64,000 bases of DNA from Gnetum montanum (Eukaryota; Streptophyta; Gnetopsida; Gnetales; Gnetaceae), in NCBI GenBank assembly GCA_015680685.1, contig MNCI01015984.1, forward strand, positions 303,314 to 367,313, given 5' to 3'. Below the pieces are notes generated by a model. That model saw only the letters and a list, made by a program, of their open reading frames with translations. It made no database searches and was not told where the DNA came from. Both the position numbers and the translations under genes were made by a program. Below, one piece after another: positions 12,021 through 24,459 of the stretch (within the stretch, counting starts at the first letter, position 1; every line of letters starts with the position of its first letter).

Positions 12021-12770
12021 ATATCGCGGTCCGTCGCCAGTCCTATAAATAAGAGGCAGCTCTCCCTTGTTTCTCATCCTAGGCTTAGACCGTAGTGAAA
12101 CTCTGGCAGTTTGATCCCTCCAGAGATAAAATATTTTCCATGTGCCCGCAGTAGGAGCTCCAAAGTGAACGGATATTTATTCGAGCAAATATTGTACTTG
12201 AACACATGTTTGTGTACGGAAATAAAGACGAACTTCTTGGATAAACCTTGCAGTGCATGGAATAGGCTAAATAGGATTTTATTTATTGTTATCTATTTTT
12301 TATCATTTAAATGCTTTCTTAGTTATTAAATCTCTCTCAACCCTTCTCTCCTAGTTAAGTGCCTCAGTACGACCTCTTCGAGCACGTGCGTTACGCTTGG
12401 TGATCCCAACAACAACTAGCATTTGATAACCAAGGTTGCATTGGTTCAGGGTGTGAACGATAAGTGGGAACGGATGCTGATGCTAGGTTAATTCAGCCGT
12501 AGTTAGTTAGTTAAAGTTAGTTAATTAGTCTCTTCAACCCTTCACCTCTCAGCATAGGAGATAAAACAGAAAAGACATAAAAATCACATACCTCAAACTT
12601 ACTTAACCATACAACCGTGACAACTACAAGTAAGTCTAGGAAGACAACGAATAATTAACCTTAAGTGTTCTATGAGGTGTGTAGGCACTTAGTCTGCGGA
12701 GTTTGACCAGATCGCGCGTGCTACGCTCGTATTCGTATGGTTGAGTGTAGGGGTACCTTGCCACTCATCA
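12021..12770 (+). repeat. Element 1 3' LTR, lacking its first 46 bp
   Basis: It aligns with 5,978-6,727 of the 5' LTR and ends CTCATCA followed by ATCAT. The first 46 bases (TGATGGG start and the first two palindromes) are missing. The breakpoint is inside the third palindrome, leaving ATATCGC joined to CATGGGG. Confidence 0.88.
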
Positions 12771-12775
12771 ATCAT
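12771..12775 (+). repeat. Target-site duplication of element 1, right copy (ATCAT)
   Basis: Directly follows the CTCATCA end of the 3' LTR and matches 5,927-5,931. Confidence 0.92.
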
Positions 12776-13205
12776 GATTGTCACCGCCAACACCCTCGAC
12801 CATGACTTCGCGACCATCACGGTCCTCACCAACGATAGTGAATACACTGGAACCTCGCTCTACTCCAAGGAACCACTACTAGAAGACCCAAATCTCACGC
12901 TCATCTACCTTGGAAATGCAACCTCGGCAGTGACGGAAATACAAACTTCTGCACCTCCAACAACTTAGACCTAGGAAGACCTCTGCAAGATCGTACTGTG
13001 CGACCGTGGCGGGAACTCCCTAGTGGCCAAGGGCAAGGTTGTGAAGGACGTCGATGGTGCTAGCATGATCCTCACCAATGATGAGGAAAATGGCAACGCA
13101 CTCTCTACCAACGCACATGTCCTACCAGCCACTACTATGACTTACAAGACCAGCCAGGAAATCCTCCACTACATTGACTTTGTTTTTAGTGGCAATCAAC
13201 ACTAA
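12776..13205 (+). pseudogene. Subtilase pseudogene, 3' fragment
   Basis: It continues the protease of 5,386-5,931: VTANTLDHDFATITVLTND (family WITTVGASTLDRDFPATVTLGNG), YTGTSLYSKEPL, LIYLGNATS, two TAG stops near 12,966-12,974, CKIVLCDRGGNSLVAKGKVV, ASMILTND and ADAHVLPAT-like TNAHVLPATTMTYK (protease-associated region). Resemblance ends around 13,205. The catalytic Ser region (GTSM) is absent, so the original copy was probably already partial. Confidence 0.87.
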
Positions 13206-13529
13206 CGTGGCTCGTCAACAACAATTAAGAAAAAATAAATATTTCAATTTTACTCTGTAAAAAGAAAAATTAACCATGACCACCCTTTGAAACGTCCTTC
13301 CTGTTGCATTTCGTGTAACAAGCATGTACGCAAGACTTGCAAAGGACAACGACTTTTGCCTAGGAGTAATGATGAAGAAGCTAGTTAACCATGGTTATTG
13401 AGCTCTATTAAGCAAGTGTAATGCTTTGTATAAGAAATGGAAAAAAAAAACATTTAATAAGAATAATTTATTTTTAGCCTATTCAACTATGTTGTCACTA
13501 GTAAGGATAGTGCAAGCCTTGAATCTTAA
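13206..13529. other. Unassigned spacer
   Basis: AT-rich sequence after the subtilase fragment. A purine run lies around 13,438-13,450. Nothing recognisable. Confidence 0.5.
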
Positions 13530-13768
13530 CGATTACGGTGGCAGTTACAGTTACAGTGACAGTGACAGTTATGGTGACGGTGACGATTACGATTACAATG
13601 ATAGTTAAGGTGACGGTTACGATTACGATTACGATAACAATAACGGTGACGGTGATGGTTATGGATATGGTAACGGTTGCAATTACGGTGACGATTACGG
13701 TTTCAGTTACGGTTACGGTGTCGGTTATGGTTACGGCGATAGTTAAGGTGATGACGGTTATGGTGTGA
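13530..13768. repeat. Imperfect hexamer microsatellite (GGTTAC/GGTGAC/GATTAC)
   Basis: About 240 bp of alternating GGTTAC, AGTGAC, GGTGAC and GATTAC hexamers. Frames read as Thr/Val or Asp/Ser/Tyr repeats, which are translation artefacts. Confidence 0.9.
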
Positions 13769-13929
13769 TGCAGTATTTAAAGATATTGTACTTAGGCATT
13801 GTGTTACAAGATTAAGAGGTGGAATATTGGAATTCATGCATTTGCAAAAACATGGATCCTACTACTAATAGTCTTAATAGAGAAGACAAAGAACACTCTC
13901 TTTAAGATTAGCAATAACAACTATTTGTT

Positions 13930-15340
13930 GTAACAAATAATGTGATTCATGGAGGTCGTGGACGTGGCCGAGGTGGAGGATGACCACAAATTGTAGAAAC
14001 TAAAAATCCAGAATCGATGACTACAAAGGAAAGAAGACGATTTCTAAAACAAGAAGCAAAACAATGCGAACGAGAACAACAACTAATTCTACGAAATTCA
14101 AGAGTGTAATTTATGCATTTTTTAATATTTCAAAACAAATATTTAACATAGGAAAATCTTCTCGTTTTATTTGCATACTTACATTGCATATATTGTTTTT
14201 AAGCTGTGTCAACTTCGAATCCCCTCTCATCACTTGGAAATTCATCCAATGCAATGATCCACATTATTAATACTAATAATGTAAATAATCAAGAAGAAAT
14301 GTAGGTTGGTGTCTACCCATACTCAAGTTAGTACACATTTTAATTTAATTTTTAATTTAAATTTCCAAACATTTTTGCAAGACATTGGAAATGCATCTAT
14401 GCCTGTTAATCAAGCAACATCTATGCCAGAAATCACACATGTAGAAGAAGAACAATTGCGAAAAGATCAAGAATAACCACATTATAGGGAGAGTGAGTGC
14501 CGAACGAGACAACATCAATAGGAGGAAAATTCATTTCATCAAATGAATGAAACTACAGATGTTGCCAGTGCACCAACAGTGGAAATGTCTTCTTAAGAAA
14601 CTATTCAGTCTTTCCCAATATTGCAAAAGACAAGTACAAAAATTGCTCAAGTAATACAGAATTTTAATACTACAGTCAGAAGTTTTGTAAATACACGTTC
14701 TTGCAATGTGTGCAATGAAATGTTTCTTAACATATTATTGGATTTAACCAGAAGTAAAGGACCCACATGCAATAGGTGCATTAATGAAAAGAAACATAAT
14801 ATTCTTGACAGTTTTGGTTGTGAAATCAACTGATTTTCTATTGAAAATAACATGGATCCAAATATCAAACCACTTAAGCCGTTTAACTGAGGTTGAAGAA
14901 ATGTTAATTGCAAAAATCAATCCCATATTACAAGTTACACATGCAAATTACTAAAAGACTTCCTCTTAAAATTAAAGATATCGCTTTCTTGATATTGAGA
15001 AGAGCAAATCAAATGGACACTAAGTATAATTTTATGAAGCCTTGATTTTTAAGAAGGTAAATGATTCGTACTATCAAGATGTTGAGATCGATATTCATGC
15101 ATTAGACAATGTTGCTGATACCGATGATGTTAACATCTTCTATAAAATTCTTTATATTCCATTGTCAAAAAAAGATGGAAAAATGAGATTGCAATTTGAA
15201 GGTCCTTTGCCTCAGATAGATGAAGAAAACATTATCAATCATCTTATCCTCCTTTTTTTATCCACAGATACAGAAAGATTTCAGATGCTAAACATCTTCA
15301 AAGTAAAATTGCACAAGAAGTTTGTTTTGCTCAATTAGAG
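13930..15340 (+). mobile_element. Degraded Helitron fragment (region upstream of the helicase)
   Basis: Broken translations follow the N-terminal part of plant Helitron proteins (DUF6570-type region). They include an RGG-rich start (GGRGRGRGG), a Cys pattern CNVCNEMF...CNRC, FSIENNMDP, then in a shifted frame LTEVEEMLIAKINPI, IKDIAFLILRRANQ, and VNDSYYQDVEIDIHALDN. Multiple stops and at least two frameshifts are present. The Rep/helicase domains and Helitron ends (5' TC, 3' CTRR hairpin) were not located. Confidence 0.72.
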
Positions 15341-15601
15341 AATTAGGCATATTGAGTTCACACTTAACATTGTATTTTGCCTTTTGCTCAATCATATTAT
15401 ACAAATCTGTAATGTATGTTGCAATAATTGTGCAATGTATTCCTTCGTCAACATATACAAAATATATAAACTTTTATTTTTACCAATTTATGTTTATCGG
15501 CATATATTATTTGGAATGGAATGCAAATAGTGATGATAACTTAAAAGTACAAAAAATAATTAAATTCTACTAATAGCCCATGAAACCACTCCACTAGCTT
15601 A

Positions 15602-15972
15602 GATATATATATATATATCAATTGGCCAAGATAATTTTAACGAAAATGATGTTAACCAAGCCCTCCTCTATTTCTATACCACTTACCCAATTTAGTTTTC
15701 CCCTCTTGGTCAAGTTTGCTCTATTTTTGTTTATTTATGGCATTTTTTAACATTATTTATGCGAGAGATTTATTTCTCAAAAACACCATGAACAAACAAA
15801 GACAAAACAAATTTGACCAAGAGGAAAAAACTAAATTGGGTAAGTGATAGAAAAACAAAGAAGGGATGAGTGATTTCATTTTCAATTATCTTGTTACCTT
15901 GTTCACTAGTCAAGCTTGGTTAACATCATCTTCATTAGAAACATCTCAACCAATTGATATATATATATATAT
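15602..15972. mobile_element. Foldback MITE with long inverted arms inside a TA microsatellite
   Basis: The left arm (about 15,602-15,745) begins with a TA run and ATCAATTGGCCAAGATAATT, and includes CCACTTACCCAATTTAG and CCTCTTGGTCAAGTTTG. The right arm (about 15,795-15,972) is its reverse complement (CAAATTTGACCAAGAGG, CTAAATTGGGTAAGTG, AACCAATTGATATATAT) with about 35-70 extra bases. There is no coding capacity. Both ends run into (TA)n, as in MITEs that target TA microsatellites (Micron-like). The superfamily is not determined. Confidence 0.8.
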
Positions 15973-17841
15973 GCTAGTGTATTTTTTTTAAGTCCATCCA
16001 TAACAATAGCAAAGAAGTAATGACTAAGTGCAAACCATTGATACAAACCTATTGTGATTGGGAAATCAAAAGTTATTCCCTTTATTTTTCTAATTCTAGT
16101 AATGATGACTCCAATATATTTTGAATCAATTTAACACAAAGATCAAAGATATTTTTCTTCACAAGATCTACCATATAATATCTCTAGGCGCTTTAACTAG
16201 TAGGACAAAGACTCAACAACAATATGCCTTATGGAATCAACTAAATATTATGAAAAAAATGATCAAGGTATCTTTGATTTAACCAAGAAGTGAAAACTAT
16301 TATTAATGTTGTTAATATAACACATCAATGAAAGCATTATTAGAGTGCTTATTAAAACACAAACTAATTTGAAAAGATTACCATCTATGCATCTTTTCTT
16401 GAAGTTTCAATCCAACCTCTTTCTTTCTATTAGCTTTTCCAAAAAATTCTTCAAGCAACAAGCACTACCATGGACATTCACCCCCTCTTTGATTTGGAAG
16501 ACCAAGCAGAATAATCATCGTTTATTTGTATAAAAACATGCCTTAACACTAACAAGCACGTCACAAACAAGCAAACATTTCATAGCAAACAACGGAGTTT
16601 CTGGATAGCACAAAATCTGGGCAGAGATGTCTACCCAATTATATGTATAACAACAAAAGAACTGTCATTTTCCGTCTATTCTATTTTATCACGTAGAAAC
16701 AAAGTTCATATTCAAAACTTTTTGCCCCTAAAAGAATTAGAGAGTTGACCTTTAAAAACTTTTTTGCTATCATGGTGATAAATTCCATTTTAAAAAAATC
16801 TCCAATATCCACTGAACGCGTTATCAGATTAAAGAACAATATAATTTCCAAAGAGACAACCAGATATCACCAGAGATCGTAGACGTACTTACCTAAAACA
16901 CATTTATCGTATAAATGCCACCGGTACAGCAATCATGGCAAACATATGTAGCCATTTAACGTGTTTACATAAAATACATTCACCGAACAAAAGCCTGTAC
17001 ACAATGAATCCAACAGAACCAATACATTGACCATACCCAAACTGCAATTTCTAATTTAAAAACAAGTACCTGACAGAGAGCTCAATCGCTGTAACACTTG
17101 TACATAGAAATAAAAAATTTTATCATGCATTCCCTGATTAAAGCCATTCAGACTTGCATGCCTTCTAAACAACCACCCTTTTCCGCCAACGTAACATACC
17201 TAATAAAAATACTTATTCCTTGCATCCAAGTAAGCTGATAAAATTTAAAAAAGAAAAAGGCATGCAAGCCTTGAGTGTGAAAGCCCTCGCACACAAACGC
17301 AGTAAAGCAAAGTATGCATTGCTCAAAGCCTTTTCAGGTCCACCTTGCTCTAATATTACATAAAAATATATCTCAGTTTCAGAATAAACATAAAGACACA
17401 TGACAATAAAAATTACAGTGGGCTCTTCTGTCACAAGAAAAGCTTTTTTGACAATGAAATCCTGCAGACAGGGCACTGATCCCTAGAAATGGAAACACAA
17501 CTTATGGTTGCGGAAGGGTTGCTTGAAAATAATGAAATTGAATGTTTTAGAAGGACGCAAGCCATTTCAAAAACCAATGGCTCATAGCAATGCAAATTCC
17601 TCCCCAGTATAGGATCGTTTTTAGAAAGAATATGTAAACCTTTGTCAAACAGTCACATCCAACAGAACCTTCAAAATAAAATCCCGCAGCATTCTGCATT
17701 CTTTGAGACTTAAGCGTCACACTCAAGCTAATCAAAGTTTTTAACAAATTGGACACAACTTAGGTGGTTATTAGAATCTGTAAAGTAAATGACAATAGCT
17801 GTTGCTTTCATCTACATTTCAGAATATCAATTGGAACTCTT
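15973..17841. other. Spacer and 3' flank of the TOPLESS-type gene
   Basis: No coding region recognised. The stretch nearest 17,842 is presumably the 3' UTR of the minus-strand co-repressor gene. Short open stretches at 16,345 and 17,213 have no family resemblance. Confidence 0.5.
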
Positions 17842-20800
17842 TTAAGATCTCGGCTCTGGAGTACCAGCTTTTGGTATAACAGAAACACTGCTAGCTGCCC
17901 CATTTTCAGCAGGTGGTGAGGTGCCCCATTCTGATTCCAAGGGTTCCAAAACAATGACACTGCCATCTGTCAACCCAAGCGAAAACTGGCTTGGCTCAGA
18001 GGGATGTGCTGCAACTACCAGTGGATGGACACCGGTACTGCATAGAAAAAAACATATCATGTCAAGTATAGTGTTAATTGAAAAGGATTACGTTCTCAAA
18101 ACCTGAAGAGCAAACTCTACATCAACTATTTATGACTTTAGCCAAAAACTTCTTACATGTTAGCTGGAAGATAAGCTTTAGGAGCAATTCTACATCGTAG
18201 CTTGAGTGATTCTGCATGGAAAACTCCAACTGCTCCATCACAAAAGCTTGCAAATATTATCTGACTATCACAGGAGTATGTAGCATTTGATATTGGGGCA
18301 GCAAGTGAATCATGAGGGACCCACTGCAAACATTTGACCAAATGCTTGTTAACGAAATTGTGAAGTAGATCAATGTAATACCATTGACAAACGTTCGGAA
18401 CATATATATAATAAAATAAAAGCAAAAATTTCAGTTTTGTACGTGTATGTAAGCTACCTGCTTGAATCGATCAAGCTTTGTTGCTTCATAGATAGCAAGC
18501 TGAGTTTCATGCACAACCAAGAAGTGAATCTGTTCCTGGTGAAACTGCACACGTGTAACTGCCTGAGGGGAGGCTGCCCTACCAGTAGGAATCTGCAATG
18601 GCTTGCTTCTCAACTTTTCCCAGTTGTCTATTCCCCATACACAGAGCTGCAGTGTGAAATAAGTAATCATTTTATACCAAGTGTTATTAGCTCAAAATCC
18701 TAAGTATCATATAGATGTTACTACCTCCAAGCTTAAACAAAATTCACAAAATTTTAACAAACCTGTGCATCTGCACCGGATGACACAAGCACATTTAATG
18801 CATGAGAGAATGCAAGTCCAGTTATCCGCTTTTGATGTCCCTTCAGCTTACTCTTAACCTGAATTTGATAAGGAGAACAGTTCAGAACCACCCATCATCA
18901 AGCTTGAAATCCAATACCAATAACTTAATTACCATAAAAACATACCTCATCAACTCTAACATTATAAATCTGTATCGTAGAGTCCTCCATGCCAATGGCA
19001 ATAATGTTGTTGTCTTGGGGATGAAATGCGAGAAAAGTTGCAGCTGGAGGTGGCGCCATGAATGTTGTCATTGTCTATGATTATACAAAAAGAAAATTAC
19101 ATCAGTCAAGCATACAGAAAAAACTAAATAGAAGAAAAGTTTGAGAGTGATAATGCTCTAAAGTTACCTTGAATGTCATCATGTTGAAAAGTGAAACTTT
19201 TCCACCTGAGGCTGACATTACATAAGAGTCATTTTTCGATAATGCAAAGCATGGCACTGCATCTTCAGGGTCACCATCTCCTACTTCATTAGTCATGAGA
19301 ATACCACTACTTGGTTGCCATAACTGAGGAATGACAGCAGCGGTTGCCTGTGCACGAAAAAATACAAAATTGCATTGCTGTTACATTTATGAAATAAGGA
19401 AACTTGCCAATATGCATACATAAAGCGTGAAGAAGACTATAATATTCAAGGATGCATTAGTCTAAACATAATTACCTTTCCAGTTGTATTTCGATCATTT
19501 CGCTGCCACTTCCAAAGTTTGTGAACAGCATTAGAAGTCAAAGCAAGTATAGCTACACCTGAATTAGTGTATATCAATCTTGAGACCTGAAAGTACATCG
19601 AGGAGCAATCATTAAATTCACATACAAAATCCAAAATTTAACACCACTGAATAAAAAATAACTACCCTAAGTTGAAAACGACATAATTCTAGCAAGAAAG
19701 GGATGAATACCTTGCTTGGATGCAGGTTATCAGGAAGTTTCAAAGATCGGCATTGATTTAATTCAGTTATTTCAGTCAGTTTCCAACTCTTAGTTTTCTC
19801 TAGCATATCTTCAGCAATCCTTGGCTTAACGTCTCCTACACTTCTGGTGTCTCCATTCTACATAAGAATGGCAAAATAGGATCAGCTTTCTAAGTCTTTA
19901 AAAGTTTAAAAAAACTAGAAACCTCCGTTTTTATTTTGAAATTTCACATTGTGAAATATCCAAAAAACAGTTTTCAGACAAGAATCCAATCGAGAGTCTT
20001 GCAATAATGCTGCTACCAAGCTTTAAATTCCGTTAAAGCAACCATACATGGTAAGCTTCTAAACACTAACCAGCCCTGTCAATGAAACGGAAGTACCGGC
20101 CCGATCCACCATAACAGCTGTTGCACTTGCTGTTGGATTAACAATTGCTAGTGAATTCCCTGGGCTTACCTATAGAGAACCAAAGTAACTTGTGTTGCCA
20201 CATTGTACAAGTGAGAGAAATCAGTAGACTGCTAAATGAATATTTCTAATAAAATTGTCACCTTAGCTACGTTATCAGCTGAAACCCTTGAAGCACTCTG
20301 CTGTAGCAATCGCATACCATCAGCATTAACCAGAATTTTTATTCCATTCTCATTGGCAGACACTGCTAGTAAAGAACCATCTTTATTGAAACGTAGGCGC
20401 GGACTAGCCTGAAATAACCAAAGTCACAATTTAGCCGAGAAAGCAAGATATATCATACAAAAACAGCTAAAAAAGTAGTTTCATTGAAAATGCCACAACA
20501 AACATACTGGCAATCCTCCATCAGCATCGGCTGTAGTTAAGAGGTTAACATTATCCATGTCCCAAAATTTTATCACACATTCATCCCCAGCAGCCAAAAA
20601 GCGATTTCGGGTGGTGTCAAATTGAACAACACCAAGCGATCGTTTACGAAAACCTTGATAGGTCCTTTTGATTGCTCCTTCACTCTCATTCCATTCAACG
20701 AGATGGGAATCTCCTTCTTTGCTAGTTCCACATGAGAAAAGCCTAGAAAGGATGGAGTAAAAGCATGAGGGGCAAATACAAAGAGAATAACGGCAAGAAA

Positions 20801-23800
20801 TTGAGTACAAGACATTGAACCAACCTTGTTCCATCGGCACTATAAGCCATAGTTGTGCACCATTGTCCGGGAGCATCATAATCAACTCTTGAACCCATGT
20901 GATCATACAACCAAGCCTTGATTTTTCCATCAATTGCAGTTGAAAATATAAACTGAAGCAAAAGTAAAATAGTCAGTATTCAAAAAGACAATAGGTATTA
21001 TCGATGCACAAAGCTTTCCAACATACTTGTTTAAAACATCTTACAATAACATTCTAACCTGAATATTCTCTTTGTGATGAGGGCATATTGAATACACAGG
21101 TGCTTCATGACCCTCAAAAATATACAACCTACGCCCACTGATTGCATCCCAGACCTGTATTAAAGACAATAAATTTATTCCCAAGGATTCTGAAGGTACT
21201 ACAGAATTAAAATACCAATAAAAATAAGTATCAAACCTTAATTGTCTTGTCATCCCCACATGTGATGATGCATTGTTTATTAGGAGTGGAAAAAGAAAGA
21301 TCATTGACACCTCCCACATGTGCATCAATCTGGCAAAATAGAACACATAAGATGATCATGCATGTTATATCTAAAACGCAGAAAACAAGTACATTCTCTA
21401 CAGAAGTATATTTGCAAGAGTTATGTCAGCTGGAACTCAACTTAACCCACAATGAGAAAAAGAAAGAAGCCCCAAACAAATGATGCACAAGGAACAATCA
21501 TCGCCTAAGATAAAATGACAATTCAAAATAAAAGAAAGGTAGGTGAAAATAAAGGACAAACCTCCAGATGCTGTTGTAGTACCCCATTTCCATTGTAATT
21601 ATAAATATGCACCAAGTGCTTTGAATAAGCAACACCTGTTGTTAAAAATGAATATAAATGACACATACATTAAGGTGTTATATCATTCTGAAATAAACAT
21701 CTTAAATAAAATCCTAAAGAAATGAATAGTATACCAAATAATGACCCATCCGGGCTCCAAACAACACGGTTGACAGAAACACCACCATCTTTGACAAAAA
21801 CTGACTGCAAAACATTGAAAAAAAATTAAGGTAAGCAAGTGCTAATCAGGGATTTTTATAAGATATAAAGGATGTTTACACTTATATTTTTCTTTCCTTT
21901 TCTTTATTGAAAGGACACAGAGTAAGCAAAGCAGATCCCAGACCATTACCTGCAAAGAAACAGTACATGCTGTAAGATCCCAAACTTTGAAATTTTTGTA
22001 GGCTAGCCTTTCACGAGTCGCAACATCCCATATAGTTATATCGCCCACGTTCGTTCCCACTGTGAGTCACAAGAAACCCCAGAAATCAAGTATCGAAGAA
22101 AAGCCTGGTTAAGAAAAAATCTACAATATTTACTTTGAAAGAAACATCTTGAAGAGAGTTAAAGAGGAAAGGTTAAATGATTAGCAAAATGTACAAATAT
22201 CATATCTGCTATTTAAAAATAGAGATTTGATATTATCCCCAGAAACTGATATTTTGAGCGTGTCTCAAGGATGCAATACAAACTATTACTATCGTGAATA
22301 ATAACATACCTAACAGTACAGTTTGCTGAACAGGGTGAAAATCCATGCTCATTACCATTGAGCCCTGGTTCAATGTTTGAGCAACAGTTTTTGGTAGATC
22401 ATCAGATGAATAGAGAGCTTGTAAATGATTTGAACCATGGTAGGAAACCTGGATATAAGATATAGGATGAAAACTAAAGATTTGTAAAAGTACAAAGAAA
22501 TTCATAACTTTGATAAATACGCTAGACTTATAATGATTCCCCAAACCTCATCGCCAGGCTGACCACTAGTCCTTACTCGTTTCAGAAGATGTTCTGAATC
22601 CGCAGACTGATAATCCACTGATGGGTTGTTTACAGGGGGTGTCCGTGGGCGCTTGACTAGTGCAGCTGAAAATACAAGTAATAGTTAACTTGATCATTTT
22701 TCTAATAATAACACAGAAAATGAAGAAAGGCCATATCCCATTACTCATCCAAGTAAGACAACTGCAATCAGACAGAAAGGTATAGGCTTACCAGGATTAG
22801 CTATTGTTGAACCTGAGCTAAGTCCCACACCACCAGCGGAAAGAGCAGGATGGGTTACCGGCGCCGCAGCAGCCATCCAACCTGATATAGCACTGGGAGG
22901 AGGATTTGCGGGTGCTGGTTGGAATGGCTGCTAAAAACATTTCCAGGAGGAATACCAGAAATTAATGCCAATCTCACAAAGTACGGTAAATTAAAACTTA
23001 TAATAGATCATCTAGCAACTCAACATGTGAAGGATGATATTTGTACCGCATGTGAGGCCACGGAAGGGAATGGTGTGGACTTAGAAAATGCCCCCATAAA
23101 GTTGTTGGCAGGTTGAGGAGGGCGTGCACCATTTTGCTGCCCACAGTTATGATCCACAAACAGAGTTTTAATATCTGGGTTAGGTCGCGGATTCTTGCAG
23201 AGTTGGTGCTGCCAGTTCAAACTGCAAGCAGGAATATAAATAATGACATCAACTATTTTCAAATTACCAGAATGAATGAAATAGTTGACTACATACGTTA
23301 AACTAATAAAATTGAATAGGGAAAAACCTTTGATTGATTAGAGTTCGAAGGCGTGAAGCTTTTAACGGAGGAAACTGCAACTTGTCCCTGAAGAGAGGAT
23401 TAGCTTCTATAAGTTTCTTGAGCTCCAATAGCATGATGTTCCTCGCAGACTTTGTATCCCCGTATTTTGAGAGTTGTTCATTTTCTCTGTTTGATACAAA
23501 AAATAATTATAACACTAGACAAGCCCACACTAATCTCCTTTCAAAAATTAAAAGGAAACATAAAAAACGTTAGATACTATGAAAAGCATATACCTGAAGT
23601 TATCTAGAGTCAACAGTTGAGTAATTTCCTTATACAGTTCTTCATTAAAAGAAGCAAAAACTTTCAGGTCCTTCACCAATATTTCAACTCCCTTCGCACG
23701 ATCTTGCCTGTTTAGCAGTACATAGAACCGTTAATTGAACTTTCGTGAAGTCTTTGATGTTCGAAATATTAAATAATTAGTTGTATCGATCCTTTAATAT

Positions 23801-24459
23801 TTTCTCCTGGATTCTCAGTTAATAGTTTTTGGCTTTCGGGAATTAATTTCCGGAAATTTAATAGTTCCAGGCTTTAAGCCACAGATATCGGGAAAAATAG
23901 CCTGGAACAATTTCTGGAAAAACATTCTAGAATACTCATGGCATAAATACCATGAAAACAGAGAGATGTAGGCGCGGCACATTTTTCTCAACCTTCACCT
24001 AAGAAAAGAGAACACCGTAATGTGCTAACACTTACTTGTCTAATGCCTCGAGGTACTTTTGTTTCCTAATTTCAAAAAATATCTTCATAGAGTATCGATT
24101 ATCATCCACCTTTGTGAAACCGGAGAGGTATCTCTCAACCTCTTCCCACTCTCCGCTGAGAACCTGGTCCTCGAAGTATTTCATGTTAAAGAAGAAGCCA
24201 GATTCCTGCTCGAGCCTGGAAGTCATGACATAAACAATTAAATTACCGTAAGTTAGAATATAAAAGTAACGCTTGCATCTCGGGGTAAAGAAAGTAGATA
24301 AAATTCCGGCGTCGAAAAACTAACTAAAGCAAGTTAAACGTCAAATTGGGAAACGGCCAAATGGCAAAAATCGACGTACTTGTGCACGGTTTCCTTGAAT
24401 TTCTCCTCATCCAAGAATTGCAAAATGAGGAACACCAGTTCCCTGCTGAGCGACGACAT
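17842..24459 (-). CDS. TPR: TOPLESS / TOPLESS-RELATED transcriptional co-repressor
   Basis: Twenty-five exons on the minus strand: 24459-24380, 24215-24036, 23707-23594, 23486-23328, 23221-23047, 22930-22792, 22665-22547, 22448-22310, 22059-21950, 21804-21735, 21635-21562, 21329-21237, 21154-21059, 20952-20825, 20742-20508, 20408-20262, 20169-20071, 19857-19711, 19586-19476, 19347-19168, 19074-18946, 18858-18763, 18646-18458, 18323-18157, 18037-17842. They total 3,372 nt, or 1,123 aa (family about 1,120-1,135). The start MSSLSRELVFLILQFLDEEK is the LisH domain. CTLH follows (LEQESGFFFNMKYFEDQV, VERYLSGFTKVDDNRYSMK), then CRA (LLTLDNFRENEQLSKYGDTK), the SLNWQHQLCKNPRPNPDIK segment, a Pro-rich hinge and two WD40 propellers (GTNVGDITIWDVATRER to HPSEPSQFSLGLTDGSVIV). 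Family role: nuclear co-repressor that binds EAR motifs through the N-terminal domain and recruits histone deacetylases in auxin, jasmonate and meristem signalling. EVERYLSGF and QDRAKGVEILVKDL look more like the TPR4/WSIP2 branch than TPL itself. It looks fully functional. Confidence 0.95.

Larger units (their letters stand above)
5932..12770 (+). mobile_element. LTR retrotransposon, Ty3/gypsy type, gag-protease only (element 1)
   Basis: The order is 5' LTR (5,932-6,727), tRNA-Asp-type primer binding site, decayed gag and retropepsin frame (about 6,873-9,988), 15-bp minisatellite, a non-coding region with small open stretches, and 3' LTR (12,021-12,770). The flanking 5-bp duplication ATCAT is intact. 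No RT, RNase H or integrase motif is visible in the 5.3 kb interior, so it is non-autonomous or pol-deleted. The Asp-type primer site and DLG-type retropepsin suggest the plant Athila/Tat side of Ty3/gypsy, but the RT needed to place it is absent. It inserted into a subtilase copy. Confidence 0.9.

Noticed and set aside
13426-13768. Asp/Ser/Tyr- or Thr/Val-repeat proteins
   Set aside because: Hexamer microsatellite translated in different frames.
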